Both the position numbers and the translations under genes were made by a program. From NCBI GenBank assembly GCA_964016885.1, contig OZ024743.1:184708403-184772402 (forward strand): a stretch of 64,000 nucleotides of DNA, written 5' to 3'. Origin of the DNA: Eledone cirrhosa (taxonomy: Eukaryota; Mollusca; Cephalopoda; Octopoda; Eledonidae). The notes under the pieces were generated by a model that saw only the letters and a list, made by a program, of their open reading frames with translations, was not told the origin of the DNA and did not search any database. The number at the start of each line of letters is the position of its first letter. Position 1 is the first letter of the stretch. Of this stretch, positions 56,301-63,930 are shown piece after piece.

Positions 56301-59300
56301 AGATTTTTCTCAAAGAATTTGATCGTAAATTTTAAACCAGTCTCAAAGGGTTAATTATATAGGCTAAGACAACAAAGTGATCAAACATAAAAGTGATAAA
56401 ATATCAATAGTGTATTATACACGTTAACAATATAAAGGAAACAAGCACAAGATTAGTGACACTAACTTCTGCAGAGTGCTGGATAGATAAATTAATATTA
56501 AGAATTACTTGCTTATGTCATTCAGTATACCAACACTTACTCAATATATGTTTGTCTTCTTTATATATATATATATATATAAAAGATCATGTAAGTGTCA
56601 AGACAAAAAGTGGCCAGTCCCCACTATAAAGTGGTTGTGTAGGTGTCATGATAAAAAGGACCCAGAACACACTGTAAATTGGTTAAGTAGGTGTTATGAC
56701 AAAAAGCACCCAGCCCACACTGTAAATGTGGTTGGCATTAGGAAGGGCATCCAACCATAGAAACCAAGCCAAAATCAGTTCTATGTGAGCAAAACACGGT
56801 CCTACGATCTGGATCTTTCACAATGAGACAGTCCCTCCTATCCAAGCTAGTGTGGACAATGGACATTAAATGATGATGATGATATATATGCTTCAGTGAA
56901 CAAGGACAAAATAACACTAGCTCATTTAACAATTGGTGCTATAAATTTCTAATAAAAACTTTTCATTCATCAATATAAATCCTTTATTAACTAGACTGAA
57001 AAAAATTGTTACTAGTTAATTGAATTATATTGAGTTAAAAACAAAAAACTGTTTCAATGACTTAAACTAAATATAATTCAATATGTTAAATATTACTAAA
57101 GATACCATTTCAACCTTTAGTTTTTCCAACAAATACACACCTCAATTATAGTCCAGGTGTACGACTTAGTTTCAAGTGGTTAAAAATATCTTCACTTCCC
57201 ATACAATTCTTAATGAAAGATAGCAATGTCCTGAAATTCCATCTCTCTTTCCTTATTAACTGGTAGATATATGTGAAATAGTTACAATTGGGCTGTCAGT
57301 TGCATGCATTGTGAAAGGTACTTTGCAGCTATCTTTCAGATAATATAGATAAGCAATGTTTCTTTGCTTCACTGCTTGAGCCATATGTGGTTAAATAAAA
57401 CAGAAAAGATTGAATTCTACTCTTTTCTTCTCTAACAATCCTATGGCTACATATGGAGGAGGGGGAGATAAAAGATTATCAAATCTTCACTCATTCAGAT
57501 TATGTATCATTTTAACAATTCACAAATTACTTCATTTATCAGAGGAAGATATTTTACATTAGCTTTCCCATGCTTGTACATGTGGGGTGGAGCCCAGAGC
57601 TTATCCTGGTTCCACAGGCATTGAACAACTTAGAGTACAAGACTTTCCCACAGACAGGTTGCCAGTCCATCACAGGGCTATACCTCTGCTGTAAATGGTA
57701 CTTATTTTAATCTGAGTGAACTAGAGCAAAATGGAATAAACATGCAATTCAGTCTGGAAATCAAACTCAATCTTATAATTGTGATCTCAACACTCTAACC
57801 ACTAGGTCACACACTTAAACTCCTGCACTTACACCATTCATTTCAAGACTGAGGAAATATTATAGTTCAAATAAATAATACAAATTCACAATGACCAAAG
57901 CAACATAACATGCAGTTATACAATAATATAACTAAAACATAAAGAAGTGAAAAAGCAAATATTATTTGGTGATATCACAATAGTTACTACTACAGCTTCT
58001 AACAACAATATCAACAACAACAACTTTACTACAAACAGCTGGGACTCACCAATTTATCTTTTAAATTCTCAATTGACTTTGAAGTCTAAACAGAATATTT
58101 ATTGTTAGTAAAAATTCAGGGCAGGATTAAGAAATAAAAAAACACAGTTTAATTCTAATTTTAACAAACAATTTCATTGGACTAAAGCAAAGAAAATAGA
58201 TTTAGAAATAATTGTCAACGTTTAAGTTGACAAAGTCAAGCACAATAGGCAGCACCTAAATCAGTTCAGTATTGTTAGTATTATAATTGAGGGTGATGGA
58301 TTGGCAGTATCAGTAAAGTAGCGGTCAAAATGCTTTGCAGTATTTAGTCACAAATTTCTACATTCTGAATTCAAATCCTGCTGAGGTTAGTTTTGCCTTT
58401 CATCATTATGGAGTCGATAAAATAAAGTACCAGTAACATACTGGGGTTGATTTAATTGACTTTCCCCTTCTCCCAAATTGTAGGCCTTGAGCCTAAATTA
58501 AAAATCATCATTATAATAATTAAACCTAATGGAGTGGCAAAATGATTAAAATGTCAGACAAAATGCTTTGCTGCATTTATGACTCTTTAAGGTCTGAGTT
58601 CAAATCCCGCTGAGGTCAACTTTGCCATTCAGCCATCCTTGGATCAATGAATTATTATTATCAAGGTTGGTAGACTGATAGAATCGTTAGAGCATTCGGC
58701 AAAATGCTTTTTGGTATATAGTCATGGTCCTTTACATTCTAAGTTCAAACCCTGCCATTTATCCTCCCAGGATTGATAAAATAAGTACTAGGATTGATTT
58801 AATCATATGTATATTTAAACACCACTACAGGAGAAATATTGCAAAAAATATAGGTGCTGCCTCCCATTGTGATCTCGAAAGTAATAAAAATTCATCTTTA
58901 TTTTGTTTTTAGTGTTTTTGCTTAGTATGATTTTTTAATGTTTTTTTTCCTTTGTTTTAACCATTTCTTATGAAATACATTGTCCATATGCTTCCATTAA
59001 GTTTTGAAATAATCAAGAAATCAGAGGGATTTAGCAAAACATAACTGATTTTTTTGTGATGAAGCTGGTGTTTGGAACAACATAACAGAAGGTTCTTACA
59101 TAAAATTTTGAGAGCAGGTTTAAATCTAAATAAAATACTTTAAAATAGATACATTTGTATCATAGAGTCAGGGTGGTCCCAGGCAGCTTGGTATCAAAAG
59201 GGGTTAAATGAAGTTTAAACTTTTAGATACCAACATGCCTGAAATTGCCACTGGTCTTACAATACAAAACTGTTTGTTTTAAAGTGTCTATATCTACTTA

Positions 59301-59438
59301 AAAATCTTTCATCATAATTTTACATCGAAATCTTTGTTAAGTTATGCTCCAAATACCAGCTTAATAATGACTAAGTTAATAATATTACTAAATCCCTCCA
59401 AATTCTCAATTATTTTGAAAATTATTTGAAAAACACAG

Positions 59439-59478
<40 letters not shown>

Positions 59479-61504
59479 ATTAGAAATGAGGTAAGAAAAG
59501 GGTTAACTTAATTTAGAAAATTTCCTTCTAGAAAGAGCTATCAAGTAGGACTCACCTTTACATTAGTGTAAGCATTTTCCATTCGCTCTTCCACTGTCTT
59601 GAATGTTTGAGAATTTCTGAAATAACGAAAATTCAATATAAAATCAACCAGATGAAATCAATCAACTAATGTTTTTAATAATGTGTCACAAAAAATATTT
59701 TTAAAAAGTGTGTCATCAATGTGAAAAGCTTTCTGATTTATACATTAACTTAAATTGGAAAAACACAAAAGACTAGCATATGCAAACACTACATCATCAT
59801 TTAACGTCCATTTTTCCACGCTAGCATGGGTTAAATGAGTCGTCCTGTTGTGAGACAAACCAGGTCAGATGACCACATCTTGTTCATACTGAACTAATTT
59901 TGGCTGGATGCCCCTCCTAACACCACTCACATTTACAGTGTGTGCTGGGTGCTTTGTCATGACACTCACACGACCACATTACAGCGTGGACTGGGTGATT
60001 TTTGTCATGTCAACTACACGACCACCTTACAGTGTGGGCACTTTTTGTTGACACCTACATGACCACTTTACAGTGAGGGCTGGGAACATGGGTGGGGGGA
60101 GGTAGATTTGGGACGTGTGTGAGGAGCAGTGTTATAACATGGGTGGAGTGTTAGGACACTGGTGGACTGTTATGACATGGGTTGAGTGTTAGACATGGGT
60201 TGAGGGTTAGGACATGGGTGGTGTATGGAAGGGATGATGGAGATGAAGGTGATGCATATTAGATGTATGCTTCAACCTATGCTCATGGGAAGGCAAGTCT
60301 TCTATATTACTGCATAATGCCACAGAGATCTCAGTCCTGCCATCACCTTTCAGTGGTGCAATTGTGCAAGGTCAGCTTTTATCACCTTATTCCAAGTCTT
60401 CCATCAACTTTGAATACCCTGCAGATTTTTTTACAGCTGTCATCTTTCCTACACATCACATATCCATACCAATGCTATCTTCTCTCCTGAACACTACATC
60501 TGATCCCTCTTATGTCCAGTGTCTCTCTCACTTCATTTATGCTTTGCTGTTCACGTACAGTACCATATTACACATCCATCGAAGCATGCAAGCTTCATTA
60601 CTTTCCAATCTTTGCAGGTCCTCTGCACACAGCGCCCAGGCATCAATATCATGCAGCATTACTGTTTGTATACATGCATCATATAATCTGCCCTTCATTT
60701 TGAGGGGAAAAACCTTTTGTAGTCAACATTGGTAGTAGTTCCCTGAACTTCTTCCATCCCATTCTAACTCTGGTTACTGTACTTTCAGAACACTTACTTC
60801 CACTGCTAATTTGGTCACCCAGGTAGCACAAGCTGTCTACTGCTTCTACAGAACCTTCCAAGAATTTGAAAGCACTTCTTTCCTGTGGGCATTTGCTGCT
60901 TACTATTTCTGTGCAATGTAAAACCTACATTCTTAGCTAATCTACCTGAGATCCCACATCTCTTGTGTACCCATAGTTTACATTTGGGATGTAACTATAG
61001 TTTTTATATGTTGTTATACATTAAAACATTACACATATATTTTAAATGTTATACATTTATTATCTTAGCTAAATAACCCAACATAGATAATAGAACATTT
61101 ATTTCTTGGTTCCATTCTTACAAGAATATCTCTATTTGTACTTGATTTAGAATAAGTACACCATATGCCTGCATGTTGTAAGAAGAGGCTAAAAGGGTTG
61201 GTGTCAGAAAGGATACCTGGCTGTAAAACATGGCCTCAGTGATGAGTATGCAGTCTATTATGGGAAAATGCCCTAAAAACTTATTTTTGTTGATGTTGCA
61301 TTCTTAGAAGAATAATTTAGAAACTGTCATACAATACAATACATTATATATGTGGATACATTTTTTAATAGTTAATATATGTATTGTAAAAACAAATGTT
61401 ACCTCATTTCATCAAATTTTTTGCTTACTGAAGCACCAAGTACTGAAATGGCAGATGTAGTTTTCTCAGAAGCAGTCTTCATAACAGCAGAAGTCTTCTG
61501 GTAT
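38995..61504 (-). CDS. Tumour protein D52 family gene, last five coding exons
   Basis: Exons in transcript order: 61504-61403, 59616-59556, 58085-58050, 40685-40644, 39117-38995 (stop TAG). All introns are GT...AG and the frame is kept. About 121 residues are present. D52-like proteins are small coiled-coil proteins of vesicle traffic; the coiled coil precedes the part seen here and must lie beyond the right edge. TSAISVLGASVSKKFDEMR then NSQTFKTVEERMENAY match the conserved block of human D54 (TSAALSTVGSAISRKLGDMR, NSATFRSFEDRV). The last exon ends LPEEKVRL. The intron at 40686-58049 is 17.4 kb and packed with LINEs and palindromes. Which vertebrate paralogue it is closest to cannot be told. 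No clear AATAAA follows the stop within a few hundred bases; an ATTAAA occurs near 38830. Confidence 0.9.
39213..39367 (-). mobile_element. TTAA MITE (family 1), truncated, in tandem with the next
   Basis: AAGCTGGTGTTTGGAATATA, GGTTTTTAGATAAATATAAA and CTTGGTATCAAAAACGGTTAA. The right TTAA (39364-39367) is also the left TTAA of the next copy. The other end is missing. Confidence 0.65.
39364..39584 (-). mobile_element. TTAA-bounded MITE (family 1)
   Basis: On the plus strand it starts TTAACCCTTTCATTACC and ends GGTATCAAAAGGGTTAA. It is the same family as 9667 in reverse orientation, in the last TPD52 intron. Confidence 0.75.
39590..40640. other. TPD52 intron, only a SINE trace recognised
   Basis: A minus-strand SINE remnant (CAGCAGGATTTGAACATAGA, ACCTCAAAGCATTC) at 40332-40384. 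A 116-codon plus-strand frame (39973-40323) has no recognisable motif. Confidence 0.4.
40644..40685 (-). CDS. TPD52-family 42-base exon
   Basis: Fourteen codons (DATEVNSSEEISAS), phase 0 at both ends, between CTTCAG and a perfect GTGAGT donor. It is acidic and Ser-rich, like the variable tail of the family. It sits at the 3' side of the 17.4 kb intron. Confidence 0.65.
40860..41212. repeat. Compound (TA)/(CA) microsatellite, 350 bases
   Basis: Alternating TATATA, CACACA and GATATTAGATATA blocks. Open frames made of Tyr/Ile/His/Thr here are artefacts. Confidence 0.95.
41467..43597 (-). pseudogene. PHD-RTE LINE copy P8 (subfamily I), open reading frame from the truncation point
   Basis: A single 539-codon frame (43597-41978) begins at MKTGKAAGPSEIVAEMLKAS and includes FGFVSGKSTTDA, LEKAFDRVPR, YADDLTLVAES, the finger CSVC...CPKC-KVWVHKRC...CGRC, GSETWAL, LCWYGHVMRM and GRPRKTWDELI to its stop. 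No internal stop or shift is seen, so this is a rather young copy that lacks the endonuclease and RT N terminus. The 3' UTR has the same tandem duplication as P2 and ends in (ATG)n at 41470-41493. Both ends lie in (TA)n, as if it had inserted into a TA tract. It sits in the 17.4 kb TPD52 intron in the gene's orientation. Confidence 0.9.
43598..43627. repeat. (TA)n microsatellite
   Basis: A TA run between LINE P8 and foldback 4. Confidence 0.95.
43628..44263. repeat. Inverted repeat with 0.2 kb arms (foldback 4)
   Basis: Arms 43628-43833 and 44054-44263 are near-exact reverse complements (AAAGAATTAGTATATCTACC at the outer end). The 220-base loop holds GATGTCACGTGATTGATTC. No coding capacity. 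Confidence 0.92.
44360..44520 (+). repeat. Partial third copy of foldback 4
   Basis: Loop text (TCGATGTCACGTGATTGATT, TTTAGTCCATGCTT) is joined directly to arm text (TAGTTGGAGTGAAATTTTAG), omitting about 120 bases of loop. LINE P9 starts at its right end. Confidence 0.8.
44544..46457 (-). CDS. LINE P9 reverse transcriptase with PHD-type finger, open frame of 637 codons
   Basis: In order: REDQRRAVFHIARQCV linker; GKAAGPSGIVAEMLKASGDV; FGFVPGKSTTDALFLV; AFVDLEKAFDRVPRSVIWW; VGVHQGSVLSPLLFIIV; ELLYADDLALIAES (catalytic YADD); finger CSIC-x11-CTQC-x4-H-x2-C then CSRC; GGGCSEAIVSRI; GSETWAATAEDMRRLERNEA; RERRLRWYGYVMRM; GRGRPRKTWAEVV; ending TRPTLASREKRT. The first Met is simply the first ATG after a frame break; in an intact element the frame would continue into the endonuclease. 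The protein would copy its own RNA at a nicked target site. No internal stop is present, so it is the best-kept RT in the window. Confidence 0.9.
   Translation of the reverse strand: MRREDQRRAVFHIARQCVNANQDVVGDKCVRDDAGVLSVTNDQKKEAWKCHYERLMNVENEWEREKLPLVDPTEGPAIEIDEYRVQEAIREMKNGKAAGPSGIVAEMLKASGDVGTKLVARIINQAIYGGVIPKDWCSSILINCYKGKGDALERSNYRGIKLIDQVMKVAERILAQLIRERVKLDEMQFGFVPGKSTTDALFLVRQMQERFLEKNKPLYLAFVDLEKAFDRVPRSVIWWSLRKLGVEEWLVRTVQTLYRGTLSKVRVGMEFSEEFQIQVGVHQGSVLSPLLFIIVLQAITEEFKTGCPWELLYADDLALIAESVEELENKFQLWKQQLEARGLRVNLAKTKVLMSRKEDKTLIPSEKWPCSICRKGTGINSIKCTQCRSWVHKRCSGIAGKLTGREKYVCSRCTGKLDSRSRTDRHIFQMREGAIEVVDSFRYLGDQISMGGGCSEAIVSRIRMGWKKFRALLPLLTKKGFSLHTKGRLYDACVRSAMLHGSETWAATAEDMRRLERNEASMLRWMCSVNVRERPSINVLREKLCLRGIECSVRERRLRWYGYVMRMEDDRWVKKCQEMPVEGRRGRGRPRKTWAEVVRTDLRSLKLTVEMMRDRDEWRDAVLNKTRPTLASREKRT
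46378..47309 (-). pseudogene. LINE P9 endonuclease region
   Basis: In two frames: TIISVYAPQAGLGKDEKDCF and LAGDFNGHVGQLQDG (47290-47080), then after a shift RLLEFCDASTLTICNTNFQK, SGEHISQIDFLLVRQRDRR, TPQHRLVVSDI and WWWNSTVDKAI (47076-46460). It has the EEP motifs of the P3 copy but lacks the N-terminal catalytic Glu segment. Confidence 0.88.
47310..47530. repeat. Compound (TA)/(CATA)/(CA) microsatellite
   Basis: TA and CACA blocks, with a 40-base LINE/SINE tail embedded at 47417-47461 (ACCCTTGCAAGCAGGGAAAA then GCGGACGTAAAATGATGATG). Confidence 0.9.
47603..50284. repeat. 2.7 kb inverted repeat with 1.2 kb arms (foldback 5)
   Basis: The left arm 47603-48826 and right arm 49031-50284 are near-identical reverse complements with a 204-base loop. 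The outer end is ATATCACAGAAAAAAAGAGA. A 68-codon frame is present in mirror image in both arms (47754-47960 and 50143-49937) but resembles no protein I know. The arms differ by point changes and by a (TA)n length difference near 48640. Confidence 0.93.
50285..50332. repeat. (TA)n microsatellite
   Basis: A pure TA run at the right edge of foldback 5. Confidence 0.97.
50349..50515 (-). repeat. SINE-like unit with (ATG)n tail
   Basis: Minus strand: GGTTGGTGTTAGGAAGGGCA, TCCAGCCATAGTAAACC, then CAACCCATGCTAGCGTAGAA, GATGGATGTTAAATGATGATG. Confidence 0.75.
50565..51323 (+). pseudogene. CR1-like LINE: CCCH finger joined to endonuclease
   Basis: One frame with two unrelated parts. Near 50640-50705 is a CCCH zinc finger (CKFFKKETC...NCGFAHPRLC) typical of LINE ORF1, an RNA-binding protein. 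From about 50800 comes an EEP endonuclease: VKCVTYRPPG, LLRDFNLPKVKW (GDFN with Gly to Arg), RLFIEQIVLHPTRG, ILDLYFTN and TIFSDHN with the catalytic Asp-His. The end of ORF1 and the start of ORF2 are missing, so an internal deletion seems to have fused them in frame. The frame stops at 51321, while CR1 homology continues to 51514 in other frames (RKVNRHKNIIPRDRTILMRR). Confidence 0.75.
51515..53502 (+). pseudogene. RTE-like LINE inserted in the CR1-like LINE, with target-site duplication
   Basis: The duplication ATTATAAACTG lies at 51504-51514 and 53503-53513. The insert is 1,988 bases, 5'-truncated before the RT and ends in (ATG)n (GACGAATGATGATGATGATG). Reading: LKETIKQIKASKAFGPDNIP, NYRGISLMAIAAKIYKLLLN, QNGFRRGRSTLSQI, FVDFSKAFDSVD, GILQGDTLAPYLFIIV, TDFADDTALIS (catalytic), VEDYKYLSSYI, YGSETWTLTSQLERRL, FAGHCHRASNEI. 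Stops at about 52155, 52366 and 52860 break it. It has no PHD finger and is a different family from P1-P10. Confidence 0.9.
53503..55410 (+). pseudogene. CR1-like LINE: reverse transcriptase and 3' end
   Basis: Over several frames: KDKPKAFFKFEKETALAHNG, FGAGPDSFPK, KSICPIYKGRRRADAKNYRP then VSLTSHIRKVME, IDVIYLDFAKAFDKVYHGMI, SSVPQGTVLGPLLFVVAL, SADDMKVTQA (in place of FADD), GWAENNMQFNTGKFQAL, and YSLEQRWEKYAVIYIWKILE near the C terminus. These are CR1/jockey-type RT motifs, with at least six stops or shifts. Confidence 0.82.
55415..55750. other. TPD52 intron without recognised features
   Basis: AT-rich DNA with no frame or repeat end I recognise. Confidence 0.4.
55752..55936 (-). mobile_element. 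TTAA MITE (family 1), degraded
   Basis: TTTGGAGGGATTTAGTAATA, GCATTTGGAGCATAACTTAA and GGTTTGGTATCATGAAAAGG match the family; both TTAA ends are lost. Confidence 0.6.
55945..56000 (+). repeat. Solo LINE/SINE tail
   Basis: TTCCATGCTAGCGTGGAAAG, TGGACGTTAAACGAGGATGATG: only the last 45 bases of the unit with its (GAT)n. Confidence 0.75.
56038..56354. mobile_element. Possible old TTAA MITE
   Basis: TTGACCCTTATTTTTGACC at the left and TCTCAAAGGGTTAA at the right fit the family ends; the inner text is only partly alike (AAAGTGTTTAAATTTATTTTG). Confidence 0.4.
56580..56885 (+). repeat. SINE-like unit with inner tandem repeats and LINE tail
   Basis: Three copies of a module of about 56 bases (GTAGGTGTCATGAYAAAAAG, CACACTGTAAA), then GGAAGGGCATCCAACCATAG, and the end TGGACATTAAATGATGATGA. 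Confidence 0.8.
56886..57550. other. TPD52 intron without recognised features
   Basis: No frame or repeat end recognised. Confidence 0.4.
57555..57812 (-). repeat. Second tRNA-like SINE type, long copy
   Basis: Minus strand: GTGACCTAGTGGTTAGAGTG then TTGAGATCACAATTATAAGA (tRNA-like), and the body to GTACAAGCATGGGAAAGC. Confidence 0.75.
58050..58085 (-). CDS. TPD52-family 36-base exon
   Basis: Twelve codons (TSKSIENLKDKL), phase 0 at both ends, between TTTAG and GTGAGT. It is symmetric, so it could be skipped without a frameshift. Its homology to a known exon is weak and rests on context and splice sites. Confidence 0.7.
58293..58512 (+). repeat. Cephalopod SINE, full length
   Basis: GGTGATGGATTGGCAGTATC (tRNA-like start), TCTGAATTCAAATCCTGCTG, GTCGATAAAATAAAGTACCA, and TGTAGGCCTTGAGCC at the end. 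Confidence 0.85.
58530..58645 (+). repeat. Cephalopod SINE, 5' part
   Basis: GGAGTGGCAAAATGATTAAA and CTGAGTTCAAATCCCGCTGA; it stops before the 3' core. Confidence 0.75.
58665..58808 (+). repeat. Cephalopod SINE, third in tandem
   Basis: GTTGGTAGACTGATAGAATC, CTAAGTTCAAACCCTGCCAT and GATTGATAAAATAAGTACTA. Confidence 0.75.
58957..59207 (-). mobile_element. TTAA-bounded MITE (family 1), 251 bases
   Basis: On the plus strand it starts TTAACCATTTCTTATG and ends GGTATCAAAAGGGGTTAA. Confidence 0.75.
59215..59504 (+). mobile_element. TTAA-bounded MITE (family 1) with internal (TA)n
   Basis: Starts TTAAACTTTTAGATACC and ends AGAAAAGGGTTAA. A (TA)n run has grown inside at 59442-59474. It faces the previous copy head to head, 7 bases away. 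Confidence 0.75.
59556..59616 (-). CDS. TPD52-family exon (NSQTFKTVEERM)
   Basis: The 61-base exon completes the Arg codon of the previous exon and ends in phase 0 before GTGAG. NSQTFKTVEERMENAYTNVK aligns with human NSATFRSFEDRV...IKSKV. Confidence 0.92.
59795..60990 (-). pseudogene. PHD-RTE LINE copy P10 (subfamily I), 3' part
   Basis: On the minus strand, from 60990: end of the finger region, GSVEAVDSLCYLGDQISSGS, SESTVTRVRMGWKKFRELLP, then shifted frames through the C terminus (60680-60290), a long 3' UTR with GGGAGGGGCATCCAGCC-like text and the end TAACCCATGCTAGCGTGGAA before ATGATG at 59793. It is 5'-truncated and degraded, in the TPD52 intron between exons 59556 and 61403. Confidence 0.8.
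60115..60225. repeat. Short minisatellite in the P10 3' UTR
   Basis: About five imperfect copies of a GACATGGGTGGAGTGTTAG unit, roughly 20 bases each. Confidence 0.75.
61140..61265 (+). repeat. SINE-like unit, partial
   Basis: ATATGCCTGCATGTTGTAAG, GGCTAAAAGGGTTGGTGTCA and ATACCTGGCTGTAAAACAT. Confidence 0.6.
61403..61504 (-). CDS. TPD52-family exon with the conserved C-terminal block
   Basis: It has 102 bases with split codons at both ends, after TTTTTTTCTACAG and before GTAACA. The sequence YQKTSAVMKTASEKTTSAIS and then VLGASVSKKFDEM is the D52 signature that follows the coiled coil. Confidence 0.92.
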
Positions 61505-61524
61505 CTGTAGAAAAAAAACATATT

Positions 61525-61588
61525 TGTATACATATATATATATATAATAATGATGATGATGATGATGATGATAATAATAATAATAATA
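61525..61588. repeat. (TA)n, (ATG)n and (ATA)n tract
   Basis: TATATATATAATAATGATGATG runs into AATAATAATAATA, just upstream of a TPD52 exon acceptor. Confidence 0.9.
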
Positions 61589-61596
61589 CCAAATAG

Positions 61597-61702
61597 ATAG
61601 ATAATTGTTTCTACTTTTGGCACAAGGCCAGCAATTATCCAGTGCATTACTGGTACTTTATTTTATCGACCCCGTAAGGATGAAAGGCAAAGTTAACCTC
61701 GA
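61597..61702 (-). repeat. Cephalopod SINE, 3' half
   Basis: Minus strand: CGAGGTTAACTTTGCCTTTC, GGGGTCGATAAAATAAAGTA and TGCTGGCCTTGTGCC. Confidence 0.8.
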
Positions 61703-61704
61703 AT

Positions 61705-62785
61705 AATAGTAATTCATGAAATGACTTGATGCATATAACTATAGAGATTACAACATGCTTTGATAAAAAGAAAACAGAAAAAGAAATTATTAATGATTAC
61801 TTCAGGAAAATAATCAATTTAAAATCATTAGATACATTATTATTAAAGAGTTACTGAAATTAGATGTATTATTTCAAATAAAAAAAAATACAAACATTCA
61901 GGCATGCACATATATGATAAATTTGTTTGCTTTCTGAGAATACAAACCTGATTGCCACAAAGATGCATTAAGAAAATATATTCAACAGTAGTCAGAGTAA
62001 CAAGAGTGGCTCAGTTATTTTATGAAGTATTTCTGTAGAAATTTAGCCAATCGATCATTGCTGTTATTCTCTCAGCATACCAAATGGAACAAATTAAATA
62101 CCATAATAAAAGTACATGCAAACTGAATAAGCAGCAACAGCTGAAACTGGGAGGAAATTATCATGCAAAAAAAAAAGAAAAAAAAAAAAAGGAGGATGGG
62201 TAAATAAAATAATTTTGTGCAGAGCGGTAAGTCTGCAAAGGAAATATTGAGGTGAACATCATGGGATCATCAGCGAGGATTATAAAATTCAAATTATACC
62301 AGACTAAGTGGCTATTTTTAAGTAAAGCCCTACAGTCATGCAGAGCAGTGTTGGAATCTGGAACTAACAAAAGTTAATAATAAAAAGCAATACTTCTTGA
62401 TAAAAGAGAAAATCAATCAGGTGAAATGCTGAAATTCTTTTTGGTTACTGTTTGTAGAATAAAGCAATTTTATGGTCAACACTAAAAACAAAACCACTGA
62501 AAAACTGTGCCTTACAGAAAAGATAGTAGCTGAAGATTTAATTTTAAGCTGAGACATTTTCTAACAAAAAATAAAGACAAATTAAAAAAATAACAAAAAA
62601 AACTATAGCCATAACAAATGAAACCTTACATGAATTATGTTAAAACATGCAAAATATTTCCTTAGATATAAACTCTATTAACATGTCAAAATTGATCAAA
62701 CCTAAAAGTTGCACCTAACAATACCTTTAGCTCACCTCTGAGTATGGGTTGACTATTTTTTCTATTTCCTTCAAGTTAAGTAAAC
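61705..62785. other. TPD52 intron without recognised features
   Basis: AT-rich DNA; no repeat ends or further D52 exon recognised. Confidence 0.4.
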
Positions 62786-62802
62786 CAACAGTACCAAATA
62801 AT

Positions 62803-62987
62803 TGTTTCTATTTTAGGCACAAGGCCAGCAACTACCCAATACATTACTGGTACTTTATTTTATCGACCCCGCAAGGATGAAAGGCAAAGTTAACCTCGGC
62901 GGGATTTGAACTCAGATCATAAAGGGACGTAACTCTATGCTGCAAAGCATGGCGTCCGACCCTCTACCGATACTGTCAATCCACGCC
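62803..62987 (-). repeat. Full-length cephalopod SINE with 17-base target-site duplication
   Basis: CAACAGTACCAAATAAT occurs at 62786-62802 and 62988-63004. Between them, on the minus strand, is the whole SINE from GGGCGTGGATTGACAGTATC to GGCCTTGTGCCTAAAATAG. Confidence 0.9.
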
Positions 62988-63084
62988 CAACAGTACCAAA
63001 TAATGATCATAAATTGAACATAAAAAAATCAATTTTAGTAAACTTTCCCATTATATTTATCATTATGAAATCCAATATGTCCAT

Positions 63085-63930
63085 TAAAGCAAGTGCTAAA
63101 TCTGGTGAATAGGGCAGGTGTGGAAGCGATACAATGTTGTTTTGGGAGAGAAATTGAGTGAGGAAAGCTAGGTGACAGGGTGCACTGTTATCATGAAGAA
63201 TCCAGTTCTTCGCACTCCACAGTTCCAGTTGCTTTTGCCAAACGTCCTCCCTTAAACAGCTCAAAACGTTGCAGTAGAACTCTCGATTGATGGTCTGGCC
63301 CTGGAGGATGAATTCTCAATGCACAATACTGCTGATATGAAAAAAAAAACAATGAGCATGCTCTTGATCAAGCTGTGGCTCTGTCGTGTCTTCTTCAGAG
63401 ATGAAGGGCTTTTCCACTGTGTCAACTGCTGCTTTGTCTCAGGGCCGTACCTGTAGACCCAACTCTTGTCACCAGAGATGATTCTTGACATGAAGGAAAG
63501 GTCATCTGTGGCATGCAGATGGAGATTTTGATGCAATGTTCTTCCGGCTCAGTGGTCAGCAGGCCGGGGAAAAACTTAGCAGCGACACACTGCATGTTCA
63601 ATTCAGACGTTAGGATTGCCTGCACGGATGCATATGACAGACCAACAACATCAGCAATATCATTGATTGTCCTCTGACAATCCTCATGCACAAGCTCATT
63701 AATTTTCTCCACATTTCTGGGGGTGACACTCACGGCAGGTCTTCATGATCGCTTGTCATCTTCCAGGGAGGTTTTTCCACTTTTGAAGTATTCATGCCAC
63801 TCAAAACATTGCGTACGACCAATTGCCTCGTCGCCGTAAGCTTGCCAAAGCAACTCAATGTCTCTGTAGCAGACTTTCCAAGTTGAATGCAAAATTTCAC
63901 ATTGGCTCTTTGTTCCAACTCCCTGTTCAT
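63085..63930 (-). pseudogene. Mariner-type transposase, truncated and frameshifted
   Basis: Cut-and-paste transposase of the Tc1/mariner superfamily. Minus-strand reading over several frames: MNRELEQRANVKFCIQLGKS at the N terminus; VTPRNVEKINELVHEDCQRT and DIADVVGLSYASVQAIL (helix-turn-helix region); ISGDKSWVYRYGPETKQQ (first catalytic Asp); SMLIVFF; ILHDNSAPCHLA (second Asp); PYSPDLA, after which similarity ends, so the third catalytic Asp is gone. At least three frame breaks occur. No terminal inverted repeats are seen; the 5' end may reach beyond the window. It lies in a TPD52 intron. Confidence 0.85.
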
